Positions 44,144 through 54,783 of a DNA stretch of 64,000 nt are shown here, piece by piece. This DNA is from Closterium sp. NIES-65 (taxonomy: Eukaryota > Streptophyta > Zygnematophyceae > Desmidiales > Closteriaceae): the NCBI GenBank assembly GCA_948144175.1, contig CANXME010002591.1, forward strand, positions 864,501-928,500. Reading direction: 5' to 3'. How positions within the stretch are numbered: position 1 is the first letter of the stretch; every line of letters starts with the position of its first letter. Below the pieces are notes generated by a model. The model was not told the origin of the DNA. It ran no database searches and saw only the letters and a program-made list of their open reading frames with translations. The translations under genes were made by a program, and so were the position numbers.

Positions 44144-45364
44144 CTACTGACTCCCAACGTTTCCCTGCTGCTTGGTCTGTTTCTGCTGCTCAGCTTCCCC
44201 CTTTCCCTTAGGGTTTTCCAGGCATTCGCTCTTACGGTGTCCCGGCCGATTGCACGCGAAGCAGTGCCCTTTGAACGGTGCGGCAGCGGCAGCGGCGACG
44301 GCACGTATCGTAGCGCCCTTGTTCGTCCCACGAGACCGATGTCCCTAGTTGCTGCTTCCGTAGGAGCCCGGTTTCGGTCGGCGGAAGAAATTGAGCTTCT
44401 CCGCCATAGCGAGAATTTTTTGAAAATCGGTGATGCCGCGAAATTGGATTTCCTGAGCGATGTCGTGCTTCAGGCCGCCGATGTAGCGGTCGGTGCGTTC
44501 GCTCTTGTGTATATAACCCACTTGTTCGCATAGCACCAAAAACCCGCTCGTGTAGTCCTGGACGAAACCGAGTGGGCGCCAAGTGCGGAGCTTCTGTCGC
44601 GACGCGCTCAAAGCCGTAAATGGCTCAAACCGAGCGCGGAGACTTGCGCACCACGCGTCCCACGTGCGATATTGGGGCACCTCCACGAAATACAATGGCG
44701 CCCAGGGTCCGGTTTGTCCTTCCCGTGTCGGTAGAGTCGCGTAGTCCGCCGGCTTTGTGATGATGACCATGGCGGGTCCTCGCAGCAACGACACGGCGTA
44801 ACGGATTTTCGCCGTATCCTCCAAGACGTAGTTGGCATCGAAGAAGACATTCATCGTAAACAACCACGCTTGAACGGTAGGACCACCTTGTTGACTCGGG
44901 TCGAAGCATGGCGGACGCTGCGGCTTCAGCGGCATCGACGACGGCAGTGTTGATTCGTCGACCGGCACAAAAATCGTGACTCGAGGCTGACTCCTGGCCG
45001 CATTCGTCGCTTCGGGGTGTGTCGTGCCGTGGTCGTCGTCTCCGTCGTGGCGGATGACGCCATCACTGGCCGCCCTCGCGGGTTGCCCCACACTTCCATG
45101 TTGCGATGTCTGTGGTGCGGGCTGTACCGGAGTGCCAGGTGCTTGAGATCGTGCTTGCTGTGCTCTTGCGACGTCATTCTGCACGGACGTGCGTTCTGCC
45201 GTCAGCGCCGCGATTTCTTCAGAGCTTTTGCGAAGTTGCTGCAGCAATTCGTTCAAACGCTCCTTCGTGAGAGTGGTGATGTCGATGTGCTCGGCCATTA
45301 CGAAGGGCGTCGGCTCGGCATATTCTAGGCGCAGTCGTGGCTGCACGCGTTTACGAAAGAACAC
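44144..45364 (-). pseudogene. gypsy-2 gag
   Basis: Frame from 45364 (or ATG 45298, MAEHIDITTL) to TAG 44144-44146, with one TAG at 44345-44347. Capsid motifs KPQRPPCFDPS, FFDANYV and LLRGPAM match gypsy-1; a zinc knuckle CFACNRPGHRKSEC lies after the internal stop. It reads through where gypsy-1 has its TGA. Confidence 0.87.
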
Positions 45365-45482
45365 GAGGACAGCGACTCCTAGGGGCTAAGGTGCGTGAGT
45401 CCCTACGAGTGAAAAATCAAAAGTTGATTTCCTGGGGTGCGGAGATGCGCGGTCCGAAAAGAAAGATGCTATGAATACCAAG

Positions 45483-45547
45483 TGTTATGGGTGCAATGAA
45501 TCGAGGTAGCGAGGATTGCACTAAGGTGTCAAACGAGTACAAAATGT
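45483..45547 (-). repeat. gypsy-2 5' LTR, first segment
   Basis: TGTTATGGGTGCAATGAATC and following match the start of the gypsy-1 LTR. Broken at 45548 by TRIM-1; the rest resumes at 57603 (GAGCGAAGGCATGAGCG) and ends CCTTACA at 57864. Confidence 0.85.
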
Positions 45548-45726
45548 TATCAGAATGTTATATTTCTCTAGTCTGCAGTGGGGTACTTTATAGTGAGTAC
45601 AGCCCTGTTAGAGTTTGCTATATGTACTCAACTGCCTGCTAGCGAAATCCCCCTTTTGCCTATTTTCTCTTGCCTAGCTAGCTAAACCCTAGCTATGGCT
45701 CCTGCATTCTAGCTGCTATTTTGACA
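45548..45726 (+). repeat. TRIM-1 5' LTR, 179 bp
   Basis: Starts TATCAGAATG (partner TGTCAGAATG) and ends TTTTGACA. Shares the copia LTR core. Confidence 0.87.
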
Positions 45727-46813
45727 TGCTATCAGAGCGGTTACGCTCCTGGCCTGTGGGCCCGCCTGCTTCCGCTGCCATACTGTCTGTCGCACGCCCC
45801 GTGGCGCGCGATGTTCATTTTTTCTTCCCGCCACGCGCTCGGGGCGCGTGGCGGTTTCCTGCCCGCCACGCGCCCCGGGCGCGCGCGGCGGTTTCGTCGC
45901 CCGACGCGGCGCCCCGGGGCCTGCGCGCTGTCCCCTCCCGTCGCCCGTCGTGGCACCCCGGGGGCCCGCACGTCGCCCCCCCCCCCCCCCCCACGTCCCG
46001 TCGCCCGTCGTGGCGCCCCGGGGGCCTGCGCATCACCCCCTCTCGTCGCCCGTCGTGGCGTCCCGGGGTCCCGCGCGTCGCCCCTCCTCCCGTCGCCCGT
46101 CGAAGCGCCCTGGGGGCCTGCGCGCAGCCCTGCCCGTCGCCCGTCGCGGCGCCCTGGGGGCTCGCGCGTCGCCCCTCCCTCCCGTCGCTCGTCGAAGCGC
46201 CCCGGGGGCTGCGCGCCGCCCTTCCCGTTGCCCGTTGCAGCGCCCCAGGGACCTGTGCGCCACCTACGTGTAGGGTGTGGGGTGGCGGGTATGGGGGTGG
46301 CGGGTGTGTGAGCCATCCCCTGCTCCTCCTCCTCCTCCGTCTCCCACTTCTGCAGCTGCCGCTGAGGGGGGTGGGTGTGTGGGAGCCGAGGGAGTGGTGC
46401 TAGGGGGGTGACATGGGAGTGGAGCTAGGGGTACAGCACGGGGTGTGTGAAAGGGGGGTGAGACAGTTGGGGGAGGTTGAGCGGAGGTAGCCGTCGTGTC
46501 GCCAGCAGCGCCAGCAGTCCGCAGGCTACAATCTCCGGTAGTCGCCAGTCGCCCGTGGGTCAGTTACTCCAGCCGCTCGGCGTAGCTGCGGAGCCAATTA
46601 CTCCTGAAGTCCGGGCCATTGCTTCGGTAGCCACTGAGCCAGCCGTTCCTGTGTGTCTGCAGCTTCTGCCGTTGCGTCCCATCTCCTCTCCTCTCACAGT
46701 CCCTCCTCCTCCTCACTTGCCCTTTGTGAATGCCTCTAGATGTGCTTGTATTTGTGAACCTGCTCTGTGACTACTTGCTGTGCTGATTATACCCCACTTT
46801 GACTATGGGGGTG

Positions 46814-46857
46814 TGTCAGAATGTTATATTTCTCTAGTCTACAGTGAGGTACTCTAT
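46814..46857 (+). repeat. TRIM-1 3' LTR, first 44 bp
   Basis: Begins TGTCAGAATG after the purine tract and is cut by gypsy-3. The remaining 135 bp are at 57463-57597, so the total of 179 equals the 5' LTR. Confidence 0.9.
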
Positions 46858-47260
46858 TGTGAGAGGACGTTCCCGTTATAATATTTTCTCACTATTATAT
46901 TTTTCCGTTATCCTATTCTCCCTTTTCTCCTCTTTATTTTGGTCTTTATCTCATCTCAATCGGCCTACTATTCTATTCTCTAGAGCCTTCTATTTATTTC
47001 TCTTATTTCCTACTTTTCACATCGACATACCTATTATACGGCACCGACAGCGCCGACAGTGGTGTATACGGTGTAATCTGGGCGTAATCCCAAGTGCCAA
47101 TAGACTTGCGTGCTTATGCGCACTTGTGATTGTAGTATCGGGAAGGGTGTGTTCCCGAAGGTTCGTTTTATCTCGTTTATCCTTGTACTTTCCGAGTATA
47201 AATAGGCCTTGTATTCAGTTTTAGTGACAAGTTTTCGATTGAGAATTCGATCCTGTGACA
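46858..47260 (+). repeat. gypsy-3 5' LTR, 403 bp
   Basis: Contains a TATAAATA box (about 47199) in GAGTATAAATAGGCC, a plausible core promoter about 60 bp before the LTR end. Confidence 0.93.
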
Positions 47261-47415
47261 CTTGGTAATCAGAGCCGTTCTCACTCGACAACTCTCGGCT
47301 AAGCATCGGTCGCGGAAAAAATCGCCTCGAAAAACCGCCGGGGGCGACCAATTCGACGCCGATTTCTCGTAAGTACCAGTTCCGCGCTTTTCGAATTAAC
47401 CCCCTCGCGTGGTTT

Positions 47416-48173
47416 TTGAACAGGATGGGTTCGCCGGCGACCAACGACGTTACGCAGCAGCTCTTCGCGCAAATCGCCAAGATGGAAACGGAGATGCGAG
47501 CGACGACTGAATGGTCGCGATTGGAGAACGAGCAGATGCGAAACGAACTGCAGCGCGTTACGCGGCTCCTCTCGACCATGAACATTCCTGCTTCGACGAC
47601 TTCGCAGCAGTCGCAGCGTCAGTTCGAGGTTCCGAAACTTCGCTCGCCGGAATCGTTCGACCCTAGCGATCGAAAATCCGACGTCAGGCGGTGGCTCGCG
47701 ACGATGGAAATTTATTTCGCGGCGATCGGATGGACGACAACGGAGTACGACGGCGAGAAAATTCGTCTCGCGACAACGTTGATGCGCGGTCCAGCTCTCG
47801 AGTGGCTCGGAAGCAACAGTAGCATTTTCCAGTGCGAAGCCACGTGGCAGCAGTTCCGGGCAGACCTTCTCAAACGTTTTGAGCCGATTAATTCCACTTA
47901 TATTGCGTGCGAAAAATTACATCACCATAGGCAATACGGGAGTGTCGCGCAATACACGCAGTAGATGGAGGAATTCTATAATCGCATTCCCGACATTACC
48001 GAGGGCGAAAAGATTCAGTCCTACATCGCGGGGCTGAAAACCGACATTCGGCGCCATGTTGCAGCAGCGAATTGCAGCAGCTACAGCAAAATCGTATCGG
48101 CCGCGGAGCGTTTTGACTTGGTCAACTCCGGGACACGACGACCCCACGTCGTCGGATCACGACAAGGGGATCG
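47416..48173 (+). pseudogene. gypsy-3 gag, interrupted
   Basis: Starts MGSPATNDVTQQLF with a coiled-coil-like stretch, then the capsid fold (FEVPKLRSPESFDPS, LMRGPALEWL, RFEPIN). TAG at 47962-47964 after QYTQ breaks the frame, which then continues (MEEFYNRI, IQSYIAGLKTDIRR). It ends where copia-3 begins; the zinc-knuckle part is lost. Confidence 0.88.
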
Positions 48174-48302
48174 TGTGAAGTAAAGAAAACAGGAATGGAA
48201 TGACTAAGGAAAGATTGGGTACAAATACAACCCTAGAAAACCTGTACCCCATATGTGCTACCCCACTATAGCCTACAGCAACTATGTCATATAAATCTGA
48301 CA
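48174..48302 (-). repeat. copia-3 3' LTR, 129 bp
   Basis: Minus strand TGTCAGATTTATATGACATA to ...ACTTCACA. Closely resembles the copia-4 5' LTR (62313-62438) rather than the copia-1 LTR. Confidence 0.88.
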
Positions 48303-48508
48303 CACCCCCATAGGCAAAGTGGGGGAGAACAAGGGGTCACAAGACCAGTCAAGCAAAGCAAAGCAAGCTCAGGGTGGATCACAAAGTCACCACACAGTCT
48401 GAGCACAAGAGTAGGGCCAGAGGCCAGTTCACATGCAGGAGTACAGACATATATATAAAACTAGACAAGCAAGAGCAGGCATATATATATGTCACAGTAC
48501 AAGTGAAG

Positions 48509-51500
48509 TCAAGAGGAGAGCAAGTGAGGCAAGACAGGCACAAGACCCAGCTGGGTGCAAAAGCGCTGATGGTCACAAGGCGCGAGTGCCTTGGTGAACA
48601 CATCAGCAGTGTTGGCCTCAGAGGCCACGTACGCAAGTCGCAACTGACCACGCTGCTGCAGCTCACGAGCAAGGAAGTAGCGGAGAGCAATGTGCTTCGT
48701 TCTGTGCTCCAAGCGCTGCTCTCGACACAAGGCCAGCATGGCCTTGTTGTCTACGTACAGCACTGGAGGAGAACGAGGCGGCTCTCCAAGGTCAGTCAGC
48801 AGGTAGGTGAGCCAGCGAAGCTCCTGTGCAGCCATGGCCCCGGCGTAGATCTCAGCCTCACAACTGGAGCCGAGAACCGAAGACGAGCGAGTAGCCCGCC
48901 ACGAGACAGAGCCGGAACCAAGGCTGAAGGTGTAACCCTGTGACGACCGCTGCGTAGCCTGGTCGTCAGCCCAAGAAGCGTCCGCGTGGCCGGTAAGGAC
49001 CACTGGACTCCGCCCTCCAAGCACTAGCCCCATGCCCGACGTACTGCACAGGTAGCGCAATACCCTCTTCGCTGCAGCCATGTGCTCCGGTCTGTGTCTC
49101 CCAGGAGCAACATAGCGAGCAAGAATGCTCAGAGGGTATGCAAGGTCAGGTCGTGTGCAGGTCATCAGGTACATGAGGCAGCCAACAAGCTCTGCATACG
49201 GACCACTCGACTCTACGGACTCATCCGAAGGCAGAGCTGAGAGTGAGTGGCGAGTAGGCAGAGGAGTGGCCTGAGGCGAGGAGTACGTGAAGCCGAAGCG
49301 CTGAAGGACCTGCTGCACCATGTGTGACTGAGTCAAGGTAATGGTGCGGCGTGCTCTGTCCCGAGTGATCTGCAAGCCAAGGTAGCTGCGCAGTTCACCC
49401 AGGTCTGTGCACGTGTGTCTCTTCAGCAGCTCGGACTTCACGTAGGCGAGTCCAGCAGTGTCCGCTGTGGCAAAGACCAAGTCGTCGACGTACACGAGGA
49501 TGTAGAACGGCGGCAGGGAAGTGTCGGTGCGAAGAAACAGCGACGGGTCAGCAGTAGAAGGAGCAAACCCAAGAGCCGCAAGCGTAGTCCTCAGTGTGTC
49601 GTGCCACTCACGCGGTGCCTGGCGGAGACCGTAGACTGGCCGTTGGAGGCTCCACGGGGTGCCAGGAGGGAAAGTCCCAGTGAAGCCAGGTGGACGGCGC
49701 AGCTAGATCTCCTCGTGCAGGCTACCCTGCAAGAACGCAGTGCTGAAGTCGAGAGAGTGAAGCTCGTAGTCGCGCTGAGCGGCTATGTGCAGCAGCACCC
49801 GAAGAGTAGTCATCTTCGGGGTGGGAGAGAAGGTCTGAAAGTAGTCAACTCCCTGCCGCTGACTGAAGCCACGAGCAACGTACCGTGCCTTGAAGACAGG
49901 TGGAGAGCCCGGCGGCCGCTTCACCCTGAAGATCCCCATGCCACTGACGATGTTCGCCCCAGGAGGGGGAACCGCGTCAACGTAGGTGCCTGTGGACTTC
50001 CAGGAAGCCATCTCTGCATCCATAGCTGCCTGCCACTGAGAGGAGTAGGGACCCTCTACGGCCTCCGCGTAAGAACGCGGAGTCGGGATGTCTAGTGCAT
50101 CCGGGTCTCCCTCAGGGGCAAGCAGTACAGACGCGAGATGAGGTGAAGCAGCCGCTAGACACTGTAACTCCTCCTGCCTGTCCTCTAGGACGTCCGTGCC
50201 AAGAGCACACTCACCCCCGACGGACGGAGGACAGACAGACGCAGACTCAGCAACAAGACTAGCAGCGTAGTCGAGACGACAGCGAGCAGCAAAGTCGACG
50301 AGCTCAGCGACTAGAGCAGACGCAGCAGTGGACTCAAAAGAGGGGTCAGTGACGACAGTAGCAAGCAAACGCGTGACAGTAGGACTGGCAGCACGAAGAG
50401 AGTCCGACTCAGGGTCGGCAAGCGCAGGAAGAGAGGACTCAGGAGGAGAAGGCAAAGGGGCACGCAGAGGAGCAGTGGACGGACGTAAAGACATCCGGTG
50501 CGTGCCAGGGACAGGAGGAGGACGCTGACGCGAACTGCGACCACTAGCGCGAGCAGCACGAACAGGCGACGCGGGACGAGACGCAGGCTCACGACGCTCA
50601 GCAAGACCTCCAGTAGGACCAGTGTAAGGAGAGGGAGCAGGCAGTGGAGAGGAAGGCTCCAGCAGGGACTGCGACTGGACAGGCGGTGGACCCTCTACTG
50701 GAGGAGAAAGACCAAGAACCTGCTGCAGGAGCGGAACGAAGTACGGCCGAGGCCGCGCGGCAGCTCCGGACTCAGCAGGGACAGCACCAGCACCCTCAGC
50801 GACAGCACCAGTGCTACCCACACCTCCAGCGGCAGGACCAACAGCAGTAGGCTCAGCACCAACGCCCTCAGCAGCTCCAGCTCCAGGAGGACCCGCAGGT
50901 CCAGCAGCTCCGGGACCGGCAGCACCCGCACCCTCGACGGTCGAAGAAGCTCCAGCCCCAGCTCCAGCAGCACCTCCAGACTCAGCAGCACGCCTCCAGC
51001 GGCGAGCGAACCACTCGCGCAGCTCCTGTGGAGAGAGGGGCTCCCGGCGAGACGCAGCAGCAGGAGAAACCCCAGGCTCAGCAGCTCAAGACGCAGCACC
51101 CCCAGGCGCAGCAGCTCCCAGCTCAGCACCCCCAAGCTCAGCAGCTCCCGACCCAGCACCCCCAGACCCAGCACCTCCAGGCACAGCACCCCCCGGCTCA
51201 GCACCCCCAGGCTCCGCACCCTCCGCAGACGCACCCTCAGGCCCAGCACCCCCAGCAGTAGCACCCGCAGGCTTAGCACCCCCGCGCACAGCACCCCCAG
51301 AGTCAACACCCCCAGGCTCAGCACCCGCAGCAGCACCAGAGTCACCAGTAACCTCGACCGGGTCAACGGCGTCTACCTGGGACACACCTGAGGGGGCAGG
51401 AACCTGAGGGGGGAGGGGGTCTACCGGGGGGGGAACCGGCACAAGGAAGTCCGGGGGAGGGGGGAGGGAAGGAGTGCGGTAGGGGAAGAGACGGTAGAAG

Positions 51501-54412
51501 GGGACTGACTCGTCGAACGTGACGTCCTGGGAGGATAGAACACGACGAGAGGAGGGGTGGTAAAACTGCCACCCTGGGGCGTCAGTGGGGAAGCCAAGGA
51601 AGACACAGGGAGCAGCGCGAGGGGACAGCTTGTCCGCAGACAAGTCGCGGACAAACGCCCGAGATCCCCAGACACGGAACACAGACGCATCGCCAACCTT
51701 CCCCGTCCACAGCAAGGCTGGGGACATCGCAGGCCGAGAGACCCGGGGGTGAAGGTTGAGCTGATGCGCCGCGTACCTCACCGCAAACGGCCACAGAAAA
51801 TGGGGGGCAGCCGCATGCATCATGGACGTACGAGCGACATCCATGACCATGCCAATGCGGCGCTCAGCAATCCCATTTTGCTGTGGTGAGTCCGGAAGCG
51901 TGAAGGTCTGGCGGATCCCCCGTGCACGACAGTAGTCTCGCAGAAGGCGAGAAGAGAACTCTCCGCCTCGGTCAGAGTGCAGACGCAGAACAGGAAAGTC
52001 CGAGCCGAAGCTCTTCCTGAGCTGGAGACGAGCCTCGCGGATCCACTCGATCAGCACCTCAGTGACCGCACCCTTGCTGCGCAAGGGGAGGACTGTGGTG
52101 TAACGCGAGTAGTCGTCAACCACCAACAAGAAGTAGCGCTCGTAACCCTGCCCACGGACGGGGGCTGGGCCCCACACATCCATGTGAAGCGTCTGCAGGG
52201 GAGCCTCTGTCGGGGGGAAGTGGGAGGAGTGAGGAGTAGCCCGGAGGCGACCCTCGACACAGGGGACACAGGAAGGTCCTGGCCCGGAGGGGAGAGGAGG
52301 GAGAGACTGGGGAAGACCAGAGACAAGGACACGGGAAGCCATGCTCCGAAGACGGGGCAAGGAGGGGTGGCCAAGACGGTGGTGCCACAGGAGAGTCTCG
52401 TGAGACAGGAGGCGTCAAGAACAGGGGGCAGACTCAGGACCTGACCGGGACGCAGCAGCAAGTACCTGACCCGACGCAGCCACCTGACCAGACGCAGGGA
52501 CAGGAGGAGACTCAACGGTCAGGGTGTAGAGACTCGACCCCGGCCGACGCGAGAACGTGGCCAGGTGTCGGCCTGTGCGTGCCTCCGTGCAGTGGGTCAC
52601 CCGCTGACTCGCAGGAGTGAACTGGTGAACACCCCCATCCTGCAGGTCTGCTCCACTCACCAAGTTCGTAGAGAACGAGGGAAGGTACAGACCCGACAGG
52701 GTGCCCGAAGGGGCAGCCGGACACGGGAGGACAGTGGAGAAGTGAGACAGGACAGGACCCCCAGAGGGGTCAGCAAGGGAGACCGCAACCGGCCGGCCAA
52801 GCGGCGTAAGGGTAGTGCGGTCTCGAAAGAAGGAGCGAGAAGCTCCGGAGTCAAGTGTGAAAGTGAGGGAGGACGAGGACGACTCAGTACCTGAGAGCGC
52901 AGTCTCACCAGTACCTGAGAGCGCAGACGCACTGGCACCTAGAGCAGCAGCCTCACAAGCACCTAGCGCAGCAGGACCAATGCCCGGGTCGGGCTGGAAA
53001 CAGCGGTAACCCTCATTCTCCTCACTATAATCCACAACATACATAGCAGTAAGGATAGCATCAAAATCAAGATCAAAGATCGCTACACCAGCCCTGAGAA
53101 GCTCATCCCAGCGAGGGATCTCACTAGCCCCAGGGAACTGCTGACGCCACGCGTCCGTCAGGCGGCCAAAGCAGCGCTGGGTCGCGTGGGCACCCCCACA
53201 CTGCTCACCCGCGCGGTCGCCGGAACGAAGAACGTAGGTGCAGGGACCAGTACCCCCACCCCTCTGACGCCCAGCGTACCACTCACGAAGCTGCTGAGGC
53301 GAAGGGATGTCCCGAGAGCGCTGCTGCTGCTGCCGCTGCGAGCGCTGGCCACCACCACCGCCGCTACGCTGCTGGGTACCACCCCGACCAGATCCACCCC
53401 CTCCACCACCACTGCCTCCTCCGCTGCCGCCTCCACCGCCTCCACCTCCGCCGCCTCCACCTCCGCCGCTGCCTCCACCACCACCGCTGGCACCACCACC
53501 ACCGTCTCCGCCGCTGCTGCCACCACCACCACCACTCCCGCCACTAGCCCCGCCGCCACCCCCACTCCCTCCGCCGCCACCGCCGCCACCGCCACCGCCC
53601 CCTCCAGCTCCACCCGCGCCCTTGCCCCCCTTGCCCTTGCTGGAGCGACGTCTCCCACTAGGGACAGACGCCGCGCCGACCGACTCAAGACCAAGCAGGT
53701 CGGCAGCAGCAGCAGAGGCAACAGAGGGCAGCAAGGGGGAAGGAGAGCACCCCTCAAAGATGGGGGTGCGAGGGTCACCACGAGAAGCACCTACAGCGAC
53801 GATGCTCTTCTCCGCTGCGAGGAGGGCCTTCTCGAGGAGGTCGACGGTGAGGGTGGTGGGACAGACTGCGAGAAAGTGGTCCCTGACGACTCGAAGGGAG
53901 TCAGGGAGGCGCGCGACTACGTAGTAGAGAGCGATGTACATGGGGGGGGGGTTCTTAGCGCAGAACTCAGCAGGAAGGGCGGCGCGGTAGCGAGTGTCAC
54001 TAGTGCGGAGGTGCGTAATGAGGTCAGCGACAGTGGGAAAGGCAGAGAGGTCAGGAAAGAGGTAGGGAAGCATGAGACGGCTCAGTGCAGCAGTGGCAGG
54101 GGAGGAGTAGCGCGCAACTACAGCGTCGTACAAGGTCTGAGCACTCTTGTACTGACTGAAGTGCGCACGCTCAGAGGTAGGGAGGTGGCGACGCACAGCA
54201 AGACGTGCAGCAGCATCGCGGGTGGCCCACTTAGAGCGGACAGCGGGATCAGCATCAGCAGCAGGAGCAGGAGAGGCGCCAGAGGTGAGATCAAAGAGAG
54301 AAAGGTCGTCAGCCCTGTCGCACTGTAAGAACAGCTGCAGGTCGTCTAACCAGACCTCAAAATCAATGGCGCGACCCTCAGCGTCAAAAGCTAGGACACT
54401 AGGGGTAGCCAT
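48509..54412 (-). pseudogene. copia-3 gag-pol with three nonsense codons
   Basis: One frame from MATPSVLAFD (54412) to 48509, about 1968 codons. Stops at 52415-52417 (TGA for Cys just before SHETLLWHH), 51086-51088 (TGA for Gly in the linker) and 49703-49705 (TAG for Trp in LHEEIW). It keeps GAG-pre-integrase and integrase (MDVWGP, HSDRGGEF, NGIAERR), RT YVDDL and RNase H. It shows what copia-1 lost. No frameshift seen. Confidence 0.92.
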
Positions 54413-54436
54413 GGCGACGACAGCGACGGAGTGCAA

Positions 54437-54783
54437 GCAGCAGGGAAAGAGCTCGCAGTGTCAGTGGGACTGTGCTCACCAGGCAGGGCAGGTCGTGTAG
54501 GTATGCAGAAAGGCGGCTCGGGTGCTGGGCGGCTCGGCTGCTGGGCGGCTCGGGCGCAGGGCGGCTCGGCTCCCGGGCTGCTCGGCGGCTGGGCGGCTCG
54601 GGTGCAGGGCGGCTCGGCTCCCGGGCGGCTCGGCGGCAGGGCGGCTCGGGTCCCGGGCGGCTCGGCGTCGGGCGGCTCGGCTCACGGGCGGTTCGGCTGC
54701 TGAGGCGGCTCGGCCAGGAGATGCAGGGGCGGGGCCGTCAGGTGCAGCGGCGGGTTGACCGGTGCAGTGGCGGTCCGGAGCCA
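54437..54783 (-). repeat. copia-3 leader remnant
   Basis: GGGCGGCTCGG-type units matching the gag-proximal part of the copia-1 leader. Truncated at about 54783. Confidence 0.75.

Larger units (their letters stand above)
48174..54783 (-). mobile_element. copia-3: element lacking its 5' LTR, inside gypsy-3
   Basis: The 3' LTR (129 bp) is at 48174-48302; the gag-pol frame and repetitive leader follow, but no LTR or primer site appears at the right end. Sequence passes near 54783 into the gypsy-3 gag-pol linker. A deletion therefore removed the copia 5' end and part of gypsy-3 gag. Coding and 3' noncoding parts are very close to copia-1, but the LTR is not. Confidence 0.85.

Noticed and set aside
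45721-46403. ORFs of 196 and 225 residues in TRIM-1
   Set aside because: GC-rich repeat translations in different frames, none kept in TRIM-2.
54762-54783. Start of the 760-residue ORF at 54762
   Set aside because: The first codons lie in copia-3 leader sequence; the gypsy-3 part begins at about 54784.
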